Below, in pieces: positions 52,495 through 63,222 of a DNA stretch of 64,000 nucleotides. Both the position numbers and the translations under genes were made by a program. The stretch spans positions 6,373 through 70,372 of the forward strand of contig CAJPOF010000003.1 in NCBI GenBank assembly GCA_905372235.1. Reading direction: 5' to 3'. Position 1 is the stretch's first letter; each line of letters opens with the position of its first letter. This DNA comes from an uncultured Treponema sp. (GTDB lineage: Bacteria > Spirochaetota > Spirochaetia > Treponematales > Treponemataceae). The notes beneath the pieces were generated by a model. That model made no database searches. It had not been told where the DNA came from and saw only the letters and a list, made by a program, of their open reading frames with translations.

Positions 52495-52779
52495 TTACTT
52501 GCCAGCCTTGGCTGTTTTATCTGAACCGGCATGTCCACGGAACGTACGGGTCGGCGCAAACTCTCCGAGTTTATGACCAACCAAGTTCTCCGTGATATAC
52601 ACCGGAATCCATGATTTTCCATTGTATACAGAAATAGTATTGCCTACCATTTCAGGAATTATTGTGGAGCATCGAGAATATGTTTTTATCATCTTTCTGT
52701 CCGCTTCTTTGTTCATTGCTACTATCTTTTTGTAAAGGGATTTCTCTACAAAAGGACCTTTTTTAACAGATCTTGACAC
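52495..52779 (-). CDS. rpsS: 30S ribosomal protein S19
   Basis: 94 aa. [74 protein letters not shown] (in parts). Head protein paired with S13. Confidence 0.97.
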   Translation of the reverse strand: MSRSVKKGPFVEKSLYKKIVAMNKEADRKMIKTYSRCSTIIPEMVGNTISVYNGKSWIPVYITENLVGHKLGEFAPTRTFRGHAGSDKTAKAGK

Positions 52780-52796
52780 AGTTACCTCCTATGCAA

Positions 52797-53621
52797 CTAC
52801 TTCTTGCGGCGCGAAACAATAAACTTGCTCGACGGCTTGCGCTTGTTGCGAGTTTTGTAACCTTTGCAAGGCTGTCCCCATGGAGTAACAGGGTTACGTC
52901 CTTTTCCAGCACCTTCACCACCACCAAGCGGATGATCGACAGGGTTCATCGCCATACCACGGACGGTAGGACGAATACCAAGCCAGCGCTTGTGTCCTGC
53001 TTTTCCAAGCTGAACATTCATGTGGTCCTCATTTCCAACAACACCTATCGTGGCATAGCATTTGCCGTGAACCTTTCGCATTTCGCTGGAAGGAAGACGA
53101 ACAATCACGTAGTCGTCTTCATGACCTGCAATCTGCGCGCTGGCACCTGCGGAACGAACCATCTGTCCGCCGCGACCGAGCGTAAGCTCGATGTTATGGA
53201 TTGTAAAACCAACAGGAATTCTTTCCAGCGGAAGCGCATTTCCAACTACCGGAGTAGCATTCTCGCCGGACATGATTTTCTGACCGACCTGCAAACCCTT
53301 CGGCGCTATGATGTAGCGCTTGTCGCCATCGGCATAGAATACCAACGCAATGTTCGCAGAACGGTTAGGATCGTATTCGATTGTCTTTACAGTTCCCGGG
53401 ATTCCATGCTTGTCACGCTTGAAATCAATCTCACGATAGCGTCTCTTGTGACCGCCGCCACGATGTCGCACGGAAATACGACCACCTTGACCTCGACCTC
53501 CAGTAGACTTTTTCCCTGACACCAATGTTTTTTCGGGTCTATCGGTTGTCAGTTCATCTCTGACCAGGTCAACACGTCCTCGTGTGCCTGCAGTAATTGG
53601 CTTATATACTTTAAGAGCCAT
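52797..53621 (-). CDS. rplB: 50S ribosomal protein L2
   Basis: 274 aa. [66 protein letters not shown], and [29 protein letters not shown] with the conserved His. Central peptidyl-transferase-associated protein. Confidence 0.97.
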   Translation of the reverse strand: MALKVYKPITAGTRGRVDLVRDELTTDRPEKTLVSGKKSTGGRGQGGRISVRHRGGGHKRRYREIDFKRDKHGIPGTVKTIEYDPNRSANIALVFYADGDKRYIIAPKGLQVGQKIMSGENATPVVGNALPLERIPVGFTIHNIELTLGRGGQMVRSAGASAQIAGHEDDYVIVRLPSSEMRKVHGKCYATIGVVGNEDHMNVQLGKAGHKRWLGIRPTVRGMAMNPVDHPLGGGEGAGKGRNPVTPWGQPCKGYKTRNKRKPSSKFIVSRRKK

Positions 53622-53646
53622 TTCTATATCCCCTTAGCAAGCGAAC

Positions 53647-53931
53647 CTATACGCCCTCAAACGCCTGGATTGTCTGTCCAGAAGCAAGACGTACGATTGC
53701 CTTTTTGTATGAGCTTGTGCGTCCCTGCTTGCCGCGAAGCCGCTTCATTTTGCCCATAACATTGATTGTTCTGCAGTTCACAACCTTAACATTGAAAAGT
53801 TTTGAAACCGCTTCTTTTATTTCAGTTTTTGTTGCAGATGGATGAACTATGAAAACATACTTGTTCTGATCCCTTAGTTCATTTGCCTTTTCTGTAACGA
53901 CAGGCTCAATAAGAATATCTGTAAAATCCAT
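53647..53931 (-). CDS. rplW: 50S ribosomal protein L23
   Basis: 94 aa. ILIEPVVTEKANELRDQNKYVFIVHPSATKTEIKEAV (in parts), NVKVVNCRTINVMGKMKRLRGKQGRTSSYKKAIV. Exit-tunnel docking site for SRP and trigger factor. One-base overlap with rplD. Confidence 0.97.
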   Translation of the reverse strand: MDFTDILIEPVVTEKANELRDQNKYVFIVHPSATKTEIKEAVSKLFNVKVVNCRTINVMGKMKRLRGKQGRTSSYKKAIVRLASGQTIQAFEGV

Positions 53932-54569
53932 TATTTAGCCTCCTTGTCTTCGGCATAAAACTCCGAAAGATTCTTCACCGCACTTTCAAGAACAACAATC
54001 TTGCGGGCGTAGAACAAATCGTGCGCTCTAAGACGATTGAAAGAAAGGAATGAAAGAGTCGGAATGTTTCGACCAGCCTGCTTGATTTTCCTGTCATCAT
54101 CTTTAAGGATGATTACAGTCCTTTCGTTTTTTGAAAAATTATTGAGAATTCCAACCAAATCCTTTGTTTTACCGGATTCAATGGTAAAATCCTCCACGAC
54201 AGTGAACCTGTCGCTTCTAGCCTGCATTGAAAGTATTGTTTTCATTGCAAGTCTTTTTTCTTTCTTTGGAATGGAATAACTGAAATCACGGGGTTTAGGT
54301 CCGAAAATCGTACCTCCGCCAACCATTATCGGCGATTTTTTATCACCGCGACGAGCATTACCCGTTCCCTTCTGCTTGTATGGCTTAGCATTCGAACCAT
54401 GGACTTCAGCACGGGTTTTGGTGCAAGCCGTTCCCACTCGCATATTCGCCAGTTCGTTTGTTATGGCATAGTAAATAACGGCATCGTTTTCTGGAAGATT
54501 GAACACACCATCATCAAGAGTGATTGTACGCAGTTCTTTTCCAGAAGTTGAATATACTTTCTTTTCCAT
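53931..54569 (-). CDS. rplD: 50S ribosomal protein L4
   Basis: 212 aa. [73 protein letters not shown] marks the tunnel-loop region (seen in sections). In E. coli L4 also represses the S10 operon via its leader. 11 nt after rplC. Confidence 0.97.
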   Translation of the reverse strand: MEKKVYSTSGKELRTITLDDGVFNLPENDAVIYYAITNELANMRVGTACTKTRAEVHGSNAKPYKQKGTGNARRGDKKSPIMVGGGTIFGPKPRDFSYSIPKKEKRLAMKTILSMQARSDRFTVVEDFTIESGKTKDLVGILNNFSKNERTVIILKDDDRKIKQAGRNIPTLSFLSFNRLRAHDLFYARKIVVLESAVKNLSEFYAEDKEAK

Positions 54570-54580
54570 ATCCGATTCTC

Positions 54581-55204
54581 CTAGTCTTTCTTCACTGCTG
54601 ACTTCACGATGAGAGTGCAGTCTCTTACGCCCGGCACGGCTCCACGAACCAAAATCACATTCAGTTCAGGATCGAGTTTTACAATCTTTAGATTCTGTAC
54701 GGTTACACGCCTGAATCCCATATGTCCGGGGAGCTTGATGTTCTTGAAACTGCGACCCGGGGTTGTACAAGCACCCGTTCCGCCCGGCTCTCTGTGGAAT
54801 TTCGAACCGTGAGTGGCTCGTCCACCGTGGAAGCCCCATCTTTTCATAACGCCCTGAAAGCCTTTTCCTTTTGAAGTGGCTGTAACATCCAAAAAACGCG
54901 ATTCATTGAAAAGTTCAAGACCGATTTTGTCGCCGACTGCGACCTCTTTCCCAAAGTCCCTAAACTCTTTAAGAGTGCGTTTTGGAGAAATGTTTTCAGG
55001 GAAAACTCCTGCGTACGCCTTGTTAGCTTTGTTTGCTTTCAGATCGCCTACGCCAAGGACGACGGCATCGTAGCCGTTTCTTTCCTTAGTTTTCGTAGAA
55101 ATAACGGTGTTCGGTTCAACGCGGATCACGGTAACAGGTGTTAAGTTACCGGCTTCGTCGAATACCTGTGTCATTCCTACTTTCTTTGCAATCAGACCTT
55201 TCAT
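54581..55204 (-). CDS. rplC: 50S ribosomal protein L3
   Basis: 207 aa. GLIAKKVGMTQVFDEAGNLTPVTVI, SKGKGFQGVMKRWGFHGGRATHGSKFHREPGGTGACTTPGRSFKNIKLPGHMG (in parts). Reaches the peptidyl-transferase centre. A 105-nt gap with a CCGAAC/GTTCGG hairpin separates it from rpsJ. Confidence 0.97.
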   Translation of the reverse strand: MKGLIAKKVGMTQVFDEAGNLTPVTVIRVEPNTVISTKTKERNGYDAVVLGVGDLKANKANKAYAGVFPENISPKRTLKEFRDFGKEVAVGDKIGLELFNESRFLDVTATSKGKGFQGVMKRWGFHGGRATHGSKFHREPGGTGACTTPGRSFKNIKLPGHMGFRRVTVQNLKIVKLDPELNVILVRGAVPGVRDCTLIVKSAVKKD

Positions 55205-55309
55205 TCTGATAACTCCTTTTGACCAAAGTTCCCGAACGGAACATTAGTTCATATTGTTCGGCCGTCAACCCAGATCCGGAGGGTTCGTACCTTTTCCTGC
55301 AGCAATAAT

Positions 55310-55618
55310 TTACTGCTTGATTTCGACTGCAACGCCTGCCGGAAGTTCCAACTTCATCAAAGAATTCATGACTTCTTCGGTAGGGTTCAGAATGTCGATA
55401 AGGCGTTTGTGCGTCCTCATCTCAAACTGCTCACGAGCCTTTTTGTTTACGTGAGGCGAGCGAAGAACCGTCACCTTATTGATTCTGGTTGGAAGCGGAA
55501 TTGGTCCTGAAACCTTTGCGCCGGACTTCTGAACTGCAGAAACGATTGCCTTAGCACTACGATCGATCAGTTCAACATCAAATGCACGAAGTCGAACACG
55601 AATCTTTCCATTCGCCAT
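55310..55618 (-). CDS. rpsJ: 30S ribosomal protein S10
   Basis: 102 aa from ATG 55618 (GGAGGAA Shine-Dalgarno). [60 protein letters not shown] (in parts). Also the NusE partner of NusB in antitermination. tuf lies 62 nt upstream. Confidence 0.97.
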   Translation of the reverse strand: MANGKIRVRLRAFDVELIDRSAKAIVSAVQKSGAKVSGPIPLPTRINKVTVLRSPHVNKKAREQFEMRTHKRLIDILNPTEEVMNSLMKLELPAGVAVEIKQ

Positions 55619-55680
55619 TAATTTTTCCTCCAAGGATAAAGGTCAGCCCGACAAAACGCAGGCTGACCTAAAACCTATAA

Positions 55681-56871
55681 CTATTCGATAATCTTTGTAA
55701 CCTGTCCGGAAGCGATTGTTCGTCCGCCTTCACGGATAGCAAGTTTAAGACCTTCGTCCATAGCGATTGGGTGGATAAGTTCTCCGATAACCTTTACGTT
55801 GTCGCCAGGGTTTACCATTTCTACGCCGTCGCCGAGCATGATAGTTCCCGTGATGTCCGTAGTTCTGAAGTAGAACTGTGGTCGATAACCATTCCTGAAT
55901 GAAGAATGTCTTCCGCCTTCAGCCTCTGTAAGAACGTAAAGCTGAGCCTCGAACTTTGTGTGAGGATGGATTGAACCCGGCTTTGCAAGAACCTGACCGC
56001 GAACAACATCCTTCTTTTCAACGCCACGAAGAAGGATACCGACGTTATCGCCCGGAATACCCTGCTCAAGCGTTTTCTGGAACATTTCAATACCAGTAAC
56101 AGTTGTTGTAGCAGTTGGACGAATACCAACGATTTCCACGGTTTCACCCATATTTACAACACCACGCTCGATTCGTCCTGTTACTACAGTTCCACGACCG
56201 GAGATTGTGAAGATATCCTCGATTGGCATCAAGAACGGCTTGTCCTCTTCCCTTACAGGATCATCGAACCATGAGTCCATTGCAGCAAGCAATTCTTCGA
56301 TGCATTTTGTGTTCTCAGGATTTGAAGCTTCGTTCAACGCCTTGAACGCAGAACCCTTGATAATCGGGGTCTCGTCAGCAAAGCCGTACTTCTTGATTGT
56401 GTCTTTTACGTCTTCTTCAACGAGCATCAACATCTCTTCGTCACCGTCGAGCATATCAACCTTGTTCAAGAACACGATAATCTTAGGAACACCTACCTGC
56501 CTAGCAAGCAAAAGGTGTTCTTTTGTCTGAGCCATAACACCGTCAGAGGCAGCAATTACAAGAACCGCTCCATCCATCTGAGCAGCACCGGTAATCATGT
56601 TCTTTACATAGTCGGCGTGTCCAGGACAGTCGATATGCGCATAGTGTCTCTTGTCAGACTGATACTCAAGATGACGAGTATTAATAGTAATACCACGCTC
56701 TTTTTCCTCAGGAGCGTTATCAATTTCGTCATACTTGAGCAACTTATCACCATACTTATTAGCACAGTATGTTGTGATAGCTGCCGAAAGTGTTGTCTTA
56801 CCATGGTCTACGTGACCAATAGTACCAACGTTCATGTGAGGCTTAGTTCTCGCGAACTTCTCCTTTGCCAT
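55681..56871 (-). CDS. tuf: Elongation factor Tu
   Basis: 396 aa from ATG 56871 (AAGGAG Shine-Dalgarno); the frame upstream lies in the leader. GTPase motifs [15 protein letters not shown] (G1), RGITINTRH (G2), DCPGHADYV (G3), NKVDMLD (G4), GSAFKAL (G5), then domains 2 and 3 ([42 protein letters not shown]). Delivers aminoacyl-tRNA to the ribosome. It heads the S10 operon; fusA, its usual partner, is not in the window. Confidence 0.98.
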   Translation of the reverse strand: MAKEKFARTKPHMNVGTIGHVDHGKTTLSAAITTYCANKYGDKLLKYDEIDNAPEEKERGITINTRHLEYQSDKRHYAHIDCPGHADYVKNMITGAAQMDGAVLVIAASDGVMAQTKEHLLLARQVGVPKIIVFLNKVDMLDGDEEMLMLVEEDVKDTIKKYGFADETPIIKGSAFKALNEASNPENTKCIEELLAAMDSWFDDPVREEDKPFLMPIEDIFTISGRGTVVTGRIERGVVNMGETVEIVGIRPTATTTVTGIEMFQKTLEQGIPGDNVGILLRGVEKKDVVRGQVLAKPGSIHPHTKFEAQLYVLTEAEGGRHSSFRNGYRPQFYFRTTDITGTIMLGDGVEMVNPGDNVKVIGELIHPIAMDEGLKLAIREGGRTIASGQVTKIIE

Positions 56872-57343
56872 GTTTTTCTCCTTGCCGGATCTTCTTATCG
56901 GGTAATCCAGCATTATAATTTAATGTGTTGCACTTTAAGCCAGAATGAATCCCATATCGCCTGATAGAAAAATCCATTCGCAGACACACTTTTTCGCAAA
57001 AAATAAATACTGGCTTTATGAAAAGATGAGTGTTTTAGGACATGAAGTTCGACAAAACGAACTTTGCAACGATGTTTCATAATATCGAAACACCTTGGCC
57101 TTAAACCACCGATCATCATCAAGCACAGCGCCGACAACTGGTCTGGTCCTTAGAGCCTATCGGCCTCCCTGAAAAATCAATTTAAAACCGACTTTTTACA
57201 GGGCGCGTCATCCTGAAAATCTCCGACCCGGAGATTGACTTTACGGTAACGCAGGACTTTAATCCGCCGACTTCAAAGAACCTTACAAATCGCCACAGGG
57301 CAGTAGCGACATGTTCCACATTTATACATTCTTTTGGAATTTA
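56872..57343 (-). other. Long structured 5' leader of the tuf-S10-spc-alpha operon
   Basis: About 440 nt from the upstream promoter to tuf without a credible gene. It contains a perfect hairpin AATCTCCG-ACC-CGGAGATT (57218-57236), a GGCCTC/GAGCC-type hairpin near 57153-57170, and a second -10, TATAAT (56912-56917, minus strand), which would give a leader of about 35 nt. tRNA and rRNA were looked for and not found. Confidence 0.55.
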
Positions 57344-57349
57344 TTTCAA
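57321..57349 (-). promoter_or_regulatory. Main promoter of the tuf-S10 operon
   Basis: -35 TTGAAA (57344-57349), 17-nt spacer, -10 TATAAA (57321-57326), minus strand, just past the rpsG terminator. Predicted start near 57314, about 440 nt before tuf. Confidence 0.7.
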
Positions 57350-57371
57350 TAGAAAAATCGTGATTTAAATG

Positions 57372-57402
57372 AAAAAAGGGGACAATTTTTCGTCCCCTTT
57401 TT
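57372..57402 (-). terminator. Intrinsic terminator of rpsL-rpsG
   Basis: Stem AAAAAGGGGAC (57373-57383) with GTCCCCTTTTT (57392-57402), 8-nt loop, ending in T-run on the minus strand. It begins about 20 nt past the rpsG stop. Confidence 0.92.
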
Positions 57403-57420
57403 ATAATGCCGATTTCGGCA

Positions 57421-57891
57421 CTACCACCTGAAGTGGGCAAAAGCCTTGTTCGCCTCCGCCATCTTGTGAACGTCTTCCTTCTTTTTGTAAGCCGTACCGG
57501 TGCTGTTAAAAGCGTCAAGCAACTCGGATGCCAAAGTATCAGCCATTCCATGCCCTGAACGAGAACGGGCGGCATTGATTATCCACCTCATCGCCAAAGC
57601 CTCGCGGCGAGCTTCACGGATTTCCATCGGAACCTGATAGGTCGCACCACCCACACGACGAGATTTTACCTCCACCACAGGCTTTACATTGTCCACGGCT
57701 TTAAGGAAAACCTCAAGCGGATCTTTTTCGGTCTTTGCCTTCAGTTTATCCATCGCATTGTAAAGCAGTTCAATACAAATGGACTTCTTGCCGTCCATCA
57801 TCATTCTGTTTACGAATTTCGACACTACAACGCTATTATATTTTACATCCGGCGTAATCGGACGGTCTACGGATTTCTTATGTCTTCCCAT
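57421..57891 (-). CDS. rpsG: 30S ribosomal protein S7
   Basis: 156 aa. [92 protein letters not shown] (in parts). Organises the 16S 3' major domain. 12 nt after rpsL; unusual in not being followed by fusA. Confidence 0.97.
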   Translation of the reverse strand: MGRHKKSVDRPITPDVKYNSVVVSKFVNRMMMDGKKSICIELLYNAMDKLKAKTEKDPLEVFLKAVDNVKPVVEVKSRRVGGATYQVPMEIREARREALAMRWIINAARSRSGHGMADTLASELLDAFNSTGTAYKKKEDVHKMAEANKAFAHFRW

Positions 57892-57903
57892 CTTATTCCT
57901 CCG

Positions 57904-58278
57904 TTAAGCCTTTGGCTTCTTTGCGCCGTACTTAGAACGACCGCGTTTTCGGTCTTCAACTCCGAGAGTATCTTTTGTACCACGGATAATATGATAACGA
58001 ACACCAGGAAGGTCCTTTACACGACCGCCACGGATCAAAACCACAGAGTGTTCCTGAAGGTTGTGACCGATACCGGGAATGTATGCGGTTACTTCAATTC
58101 CATTTGACAGACGAACACGGGCAACCTTACGAAGAGCCGAGTTCGGTTTTTTAGGGGTTACAGTCATTACACGGGTGCAAACACCACGCTTCTGCGGACA
58201 AGACTCAAGCGCGGGAGACTTGGTTCTATTTGCCACCGACTTACGTCCCTGACGAATTAATTGATTTATTGTAGGCAT
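57904..58278 (-). CDS. rpsL: 30S ribosomal protein S12
   Basis: 124 aa. [57 protein letters not shown] (in parts) with the loop KKPN and [16 protein letters not shown]. Lys42-equivalent and Pro-Asn are intact, so no classical streptomycin-resistance change is seen at those sites. AGGAG Shine-Dalgarno. Confidence 0.97.
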   Translation of the reverse strand: MPTINQLIRQGRKSVANRTKSPALESCPQKRGVCTRVMTVTPKKPNSALRKVARVRLSNGIEVTAYIPGIGHNLQEHSVVLIRGGRVKDLPGVRYHIIRGTKDTLGVEDRKRGRSKYGAKKPKA

Positions 58279-58600
58279 CGCCCATTCTCCTAATTTATTC
58301 CGGTCAGCACCCCGGAAGATTTAACTTAAAGAAAGACCCATAAAGATAGGTTTTACGATTCTACTGAATTCCAAAAATGAATTCAAGCAAAAAGCAGAGA
58401 AAATTTTAAAGAAAACTCGCAAGACTTGAATCAACCTAAAAAAAAGACGCTTCAAAATCAAGGCAAAAATTATCCGATAAAAACGAAAAGCCGCCTTTCA
58501 AGTTCGGCATTTTCCGCCTTAATCCGCAGATTTCTCTGAAAAATCCTAAATTTTTGAAAATCAAAACCGAATCTCAAAAAAAACGATTTGAAGGCTTTTT
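58279..58600. other. Leader of rpsL and intergenic region
   Basis: About 320 nt. Nearest rpsL are a TTCCGG/CCGGAA hairpin (58299-58316 region) and the promoter. The rest to 58600 is A/T-rich with no gene seen. Confidence 0.5.
58358..58386 (-). promoter_or_regulatory. Promoter of rpsL-rpsG
   Basis: -35 TTGAAT (58381-58386), 17-nt spacer, -10 TAGAAT (58358-58363), minus strand; leader about 70 nt. Confidence 0.7.
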
Positions 58601-59167
58601 TCAAAAGGCTGAAAAGCTAGCATTTTTTTTACTTCCGTATTCCGCATCGCTTACCGGCTCGCACCATTCATTGCTTGTCCCGTCTCCGGGAATCGAGTTT
58701 GCCGGATGAGAAAACCAGCTGTCGGATACGACGCCGTGCCAGCGCTTTACGTTCGCAGGAATTGTGATCACCGTATCCGGCGTCATCGACACCGCCTACT
58801 TTCCCGCTTCCTGATACCAGCCGCGTCCGCCAACGCAGATAAGAAGCTGCCCGCAGCCTGATGCCGCATGGTGAATATGCCAATTGTTGCGGCAGCCCAG
58901 CTCGAACGTTACGTTGTGCACAGGAAGCGGAGCTGCGGCAACTCCCGCAAGGTAACTGTTCCCCGTAAAGTATTGCGCATAAGCATCGTTCGGTTCGCCG
59001 ATAGGAAAGAAAATCGTATTTTGATAGCGTTCTTTTTCGCCCGCTCCCGCCCCCGATACCGTTTCGTTCCATACTTCACCAAACAGCACATCATCATTTA
59101 AATGAGCGAACATGGGCGAAAACTCGCCGAGCATGTCGCGTCCCGTAGTTTGTGTTACCTTTTCCAT
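58601..59167 (-). pseudogene. Decayed carboxymuconolactone decarboxylase-cupin fusion gene
   Basis: ATG 59167 with an AGGAG Shine-Dalgarno. The frame reads TTGRDMLGEFSPMFAHLNDDVLFGEVW, then jumps to NETVSGAGAGEKERYQNTIFFPIGEPNDAYAQYFTG and the cupin NVTFELGCRNNWHIHHAASGCGQLLICVGGRGWYQEAGK. An in-frame TAG (58793-58795) follows, then VSMTPDTVITIPANVKRWHG...TSNEWCEPVSDAEYG continues in the same frame. Intact relatives have about 70 residues of CMD domain between the two EVW words, so one lesion is a deletion and the second a nonsense codon. Intact proteins are thought to be small redox or quinone/lactone-related enzymes. The metal-binding cupin His residues remain. Confidence 0.8.
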
Positions 59168-59383
59168 AGGGTGTCTCCTATAAAAACTTTTGCAGGATGT
59201 TTCAACAATCCGAAAAGTTTTTTTCCGTGCTTTTATAACGAAGTGAAAAAGCACATATAATATTGCGACGTTTGTCGAAAGGCAAGTTCGAGATAAAAAG
59301 TGTCGGCGCCATTTTAGCCGCACTTTTTGTCATTCCTCCTTATTTTTTTTACCCATCAGCATACAGCTATCGATTCTTCTTGT

Positions 59384-60010
59384 TTATTTCTTATACCTTT
59401 TTATTTTATCGGAATAGGTTGTCAACAGTTCTGTTGAATATGCCTTTTCTTCCGTAGAATCTCGAACTTCTTTCCAAAGAATTGCTGCCGCTTTTAACTT
59501 ATTAGAATAGCCGGAACTGCGTTCATCCGAACAAAAATCCTTCAAAAAACGATTCCATTGACAAACCGAATGATCATACTTTGCATAATCCGATTCTCCA
59601 TAATACACGTTCAGCATATCTTGAATTGTAAAGTTCAAATCATTGTCGCTTTTTACTTTTCTCCAAGCCGCAGCCATATCGGCAGTAAACTTAAATGGTG
59701 AAACTCCGGTTAATCGGGAAAAATATTCTCTGAATTTTGAATTTAAAGAAAATCCGCATTCAAGTAACGGGGTATCCAAGGTCATGATGCCGCCTTGATT
59801 ATTCTTGAATCGTTTTGAACTCATTTTACCCCCTTCAACTCTATTCCCTGCAAAATACTGCTCAATAATATGGTTCAGTTCCTGCTTTGTCCCCCTATAT
59901 GCCAATCCCATTGATTTGCATATTTGCGAAAGTTCTTCACGATACCAATAATAGTTATTGAATTCTTCAAATGATTTTATGTCTTCAAAATCCGGTCTTT
60001 TTTCTCCCAA
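59384..60010 (-). CDS. SAP-domain protein of unknown function
   Basis: 208 aa. The N-terminal RPDFEDIKSFEEFNNYYWYREELSQICKSMGLAYRGTKQELNHIIEQYFAGN (seen in parts) is a SAP-like helix-extension-helix (nucleic-acid-binding motif); the rest, FSRLTGVSPFKFTADMAAAWRKVKSDNDLNFTIQDMLNVYYGES and CQWNRFLKDFC, resembles the DUF6434-type family. A TTG start (60010) is used with GGTGAG upstream since it gives the expected N terminus; the next Met is inside the SAP motif. Likely accessory gene. No function known. Confidence 0.7.
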   Translation of the reverse strand: MGEKRPDFEDIKSFEEFNNYYWYREELSQICKSMGLAYRGTKQELNHIIEQYFAGNRVEGGKMSSKRFKNNQGGIMTLDTPLLECGFSLNSKFREYFSRLTGVSPFKFTADMAAAWRKVKSDNDLNFTIQDMLNVYYGESDYAKYDHSVCQWNRFLKDFCSDERSSGYSNKLKAAAILWKEVRDSTEEKAYSTELLTTYSDKIKRYKK

Positions 60011-60098
60011 GTTCTCACCCCGTAAATTGAAAATTCATTCGTCTTAAATCGGGCATTTTCTGCTTTCCATAAAATCAACATACTCATTCCATTCGATT

Positions 60099-60581
60099 TT
60101 ATAAATCAAGTTTCATATAAATGGAAGTATCGAGCGGACTGTCGTTATAGCTTTCGATTTCGTAAAATCCGATTTTTTTATATAAGCGGATTGCGTTTTG
60201 TAAAAACGGTAGCGTATCAAGCACCATATACGAATATCCGACTTCTCTTGCTTCCGTTATAATCTTTTCGACCAGCGTCTCGCCCAACTTTTTTCCACGC
60301 CATGCCGACCGTATATACAGTCGCTTCATTTCGCAGGTTTGACTGTAGATTTTCCGTAATCCGATACAGCCCGCCGATTTTCCGTCAGCAAAAAGCACGT
60401 ACAGTCTCCCCTCCGGAAGCCCGTATTTGCTTTTTAAGTGAACGATTTCTTCGTCATAGTTTTGAACGGCAAGATATTTTTTGAATTCCGCATCGTTTGC
60501 AATGAGCATATCGGTATATTCCGAAAACAACGCGCGGACTTCTTCCGGATAATCGTAACCGTCTACTATTTTTACATTCAA
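60099..60581 (-). CDS. GNAT-family N-acetyltransferase
   Basis: 160 aa. Acetyl-CoA-binding motif A CEMKRLYIRSAWRGKKLGETLVEKII (RxxGKxLGxxL pattern, about residues 85-108), motif B GYSYMVLDTLPFLQNAIRLYKKIGFYEI. Substrate unknown. No Shine-Dalgarno; TATTCT lies 10 nt upstream with a TTGCGG 16 nt before it (weak). Lies between the SAP gene and a chemoreceptor gene, all on the minus strand. Confidence 0.85.
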   Translation of the reverse strand: MNVKIVDGYDYPEEVRALFSEYTDMLIANDAEFKKYLAVQNYDEEIVHLKSKYGLPEGRLYVLFADGKSAGCIGLRKIYSQTCEMKRLYIRSAWRGKKLGETLVEKIITEAREVGYSYMVLDTLPFLQNAIRLYKKIGFYEIESYNDSPLDTSIYMKLDL

Positions 60582-60726
60582 TTTTTCAGAATATTTCCTA
60601 TAATCCGTGCCGCAAGTTTACAGCCTATTATTCCGCCAGACTGCTTTCCGAGGAAAGCCTACTTGCAAGGCGGACGGACAATCGGTTACGCAATAAACGA
60701 AACTCAGTTTATCCGCCGCCACATGT

Positions 60727-63222
60727 CTACCTTTTCTTCGTTTCGTCCCTAAGTTCTTTAATCGCCTTAGACACGGATTGGGACGTATTGCTGTACGGTG
60801 TTCCGTAATCAAGCATCTCCTCTGCTTTTGCAAAGTTTCCGGCGTTGATTTCAGAAGCGACCCTTCCTGCTTCCCGATGGAACGCCGCATGGTCGGCAAG
60901 GCAAGTCTTGAAACACGCAAGTGCACCGTATTTTTGAGCCGCATTTCCGTGAAGCCATTTTCCGAGTACGCACTGGTCGTCTTTTGAGATTGTCGCAACG
61001 TCGAGTTTTTCCTTTCTGGTTATTGCGCCCCTAAGACGGAATTTCCATTCCGCATGCCGACCGATTGCCGCATCAAAATCGATTGTTCCATCGTTGCTTT
61101 CGGCAATGGCGTTCGCCGACCTTGATTCGTTCACTTTGAATTTTCCGACTTCATCGGAAAGTCCGGTAATGCTGTCCTTATTTTTTACAGCAAGACGGTT
61201 CACATCCTGCATAGCCTTGTTGATTTGCGTTACACCGACGGACATTTCGTTCGTGCTGTCCCTGATTATTGTCGTAAGTCCGTCCAGTTTCTGCAATTCT
61301 GCCGCCACGCCTTTTGAGCCGCGCATCATTTCGTCGGAACTGTTTTTGACTTCCGCAGTTACCGCACTTATTGTTTTGATTGCGGCAAACACTTCTCGGC
61401 TACCGTTTTCCTGCTCCTGCATGGCGGACGTCAATTCGGCACTCATGCCACGGACGCTTTCCGAAAGATTGAAAATGTCATTGAATTTTTCTTCAACGGT
61501 TTTTGAAGATGACGAAAGACCGGAAATCTCGTCGCTCAGTTTTTTGAGCGTCTCGGTGATGTTCTTTCCCTGCACGCTGGATTCTTCGGCGAGTTTTCTA
61601 ATTTCGTCTGCGACAACCGCAAATCCCTTTCCCGTGTCGCCTGCGTGGGCGGCTTCTATAGCGGCGTTCATCGCAAGGAGGTTCGTCTGTTCCGCAATAT
61701 TTTGGATTACATTGCTCGCTTCGATAAGACCGCCCGATGCCTCGATGATTTTTTCGGTAACGGCGGCGGAAACCTGCATTGTCGTTCTGCCTTCGGAAGT
61801 TGTATCCGCAAGATGCTTGACCATTTTGTCGCTTTTCTCAAGCGATTTTGTGATTGACGCAATATTTGCGACCATCTGTTCCACTGAAGCGGATGACTGA
61901 ACAATGCTTGCCGACTGGCTTTCGATGCTCGTGTTCAGCAATTCGATTGTGTTTATGATGTTTGTTATCGTTCCCGAAGTTTCGGTTACGCTGTCCGACT
62001 GGGCGAGTGCCTGATGCCGAACGCCTTCAAGGTTGGAACTGATTTCGTTAAGTGCGCTTGCCGCTTCCGCCATGTTGCTGGAAAGTTGTTCGCCTGATTC
62101 CTGCAAAGTGACTGAATGTGCGCCGACGGTTCTGATTGCGCTTGCGATTTTCTTTATCGTTCTATTGAAATGCTCGGCAAGATCGGTCAATTCGTCGTTA
62201 CCTGCAACAGGAAGCTGCACGGTCAAGTCTCCGTTGCCCTCGGAAATTTTTCTGAGCGCGACGACAGTGTGCTTTAGCGGAGTTACCATTTTTATCGACA
62301 GGATTAAAGTAAGCGTAGAAACGATTACCAAAATTATCGTGGAGATGGTTATAAGCGAAATCCTAAGAACCATGATGTCTCGGTACGCCTGACTGACCGG
62401 AGTTTTTATGATGACAGTCCAGCCCGTCCCTTGCATGAGCGCATTTGCGGCTATGTATTCAGTTCCCTGATAATAATATCGTCCGACTTTGCTCACGCTT
62501 GAACCGAGAACGCCTTTCACAAAATTCGCCATGGACAAAAGCGAAGAATCTTTAGAACTGCTTTCAATCGGATTGAATCGTTTTTCGACAAGAGACTCAT
62601 CCGCATGAGCAATAGTTGTTCCGGTCGGCCCAAGAACGTAACATTCCCCCGTGTTCCCGATGACGATATCTTTCATTGTATTGCAGAATTCCAGCCCGGA
62701 GACTTCGCTTGCAAGAACGCCGGAAACAATATGATTGTCGTCATAAATCGGAAGCGCAAAAGTGATGTGCAAATTATCTTTTCCGCCGGATACGTGCGGT
62801 TCAGTAACAGAACGATTTCCACGCATCGCATTTTGATACCAATCCCTGTTGCTTACATCCGAAACAGTGCCGTTCTCCGCATAACGTTTTCCGTTTGCAT
62901 CGCAGACTGTCAAACTGTCCGTATTCAAGCCGAACGAAGCTTCCTTTGCAATGGATTTTGCTTTTTCGCTGAACGGAACGGAGGAATCCCGCAAAATCGG
63001 AAGCCGAGCCACGCCTTGGAAAAAAGCGAAAAATCCATCCCCCTGACCGTCAAGCAATTTTGCGACGTATTGCACATTATCCGTCAAATGCGCTTCAATT
63101 TTCGCTTTGACAGCTTTCTTTGAGATTTTGATTGCAGAGATTTCGATTGAGATGCCTGCAGACAAAAACAAAACCCCGAAAAACAGGGCAACCTTTGCGC
63201 GGATAGAAAACCTTCGTTTCAT
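60727..63222 (-). CDS. Methyl-accepting chemotaxis protein with dCache sensor and CZB zinc domain
   Basis: 831 aa. One transmembrane helix at the N terminus, a periplasmic dCache-type sensor (about 40-280: [52 protein letters not shown]), a second helix ([19 protein letters not shown], about 290), HAMP, and the signalling hairpin with the conserved tip ([38 protein letters not shown], here with Q at EQTNLL). The last 115 residues are a CZB domain: [25 protein letters not shown] and CLADHAAFH give the His, Cys, His, His zinc ligands. It probably signals to CheA; ligand unknown. AAGGAAA Shine-Dalgarno. Confidence 0.92.
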   Translation of the reverse strand: MKRRFSIRAKVALFFGVLFLSAGISIEISAIKISKKAVKAKIEAHLTDNVQYVAKLLDGQGDGFFAFFQGVARLPILRDSSVPFSEKAKSIAKEASFGLNTDSLTVCDANGKRYAENGTVSDVSNRDWYQNAMRGNRSVTEPHVSGGKDNLHITFALPIYDDNHIVSGVLASEVSGLEFCNTMKDIVIGNTGECYVLGPTGTTIAHADESLVEKRFNPIESSSKDSSLLSMANFVKGVLGSSVSKVGRYYYQGTEYIAANALMQGTGWTVIIKTPVSQAYRDIMVLRISLITISTIILVIVSTLTLILSIKMVTPLKHTVVALRKISEGNGDLTVQLPVAGNDELTDLAEHFNRTIKKIASAIRTVGAHSVTLQESGEQLSSNMAEAASALNEISSNLEGVRHQALAQSDSVTETSGTITNIINTIELLNTSIESQSASIVQSSASVEQMVANIASITKSLEKSDKMVKHLADTTSEGRTTMQVSAAVTEKIIEASGGLIEASNVIQNIAEQTNLLAMNAAIEAAHAGDTGKGFAVVADEIRKLAEESSVQGKNITETLKKLSDEISGLSSSSKTVEEKFNDIFNLSESVRGMSAELTSAMQEQENGSREVFAAIKTISAVTAEVKNSSDEMMRGSKGVAAELQKLDGLTTIIRDSTNEMSVGVTQINKAMQDVNRLAVKNKDSITGLSDEVGKFKVNESRSANAIAESNDGTIDFDAAIGRHAEWKFRLRGAITRKEKLDVATISKDDQCVLGKWLHGNAAQKYGALACFKTCLADHAAFHREAGRVASEINAGNFAKAEEMLDYGTPYSNTSQSVSKAIKELRDETKKR

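Noticed and set aside
56913..57137. 74-codon ORF in the tuf leader
   Set aside because: No Shine-Dalgarno and no family; the DNA is better explained as a structured leader.
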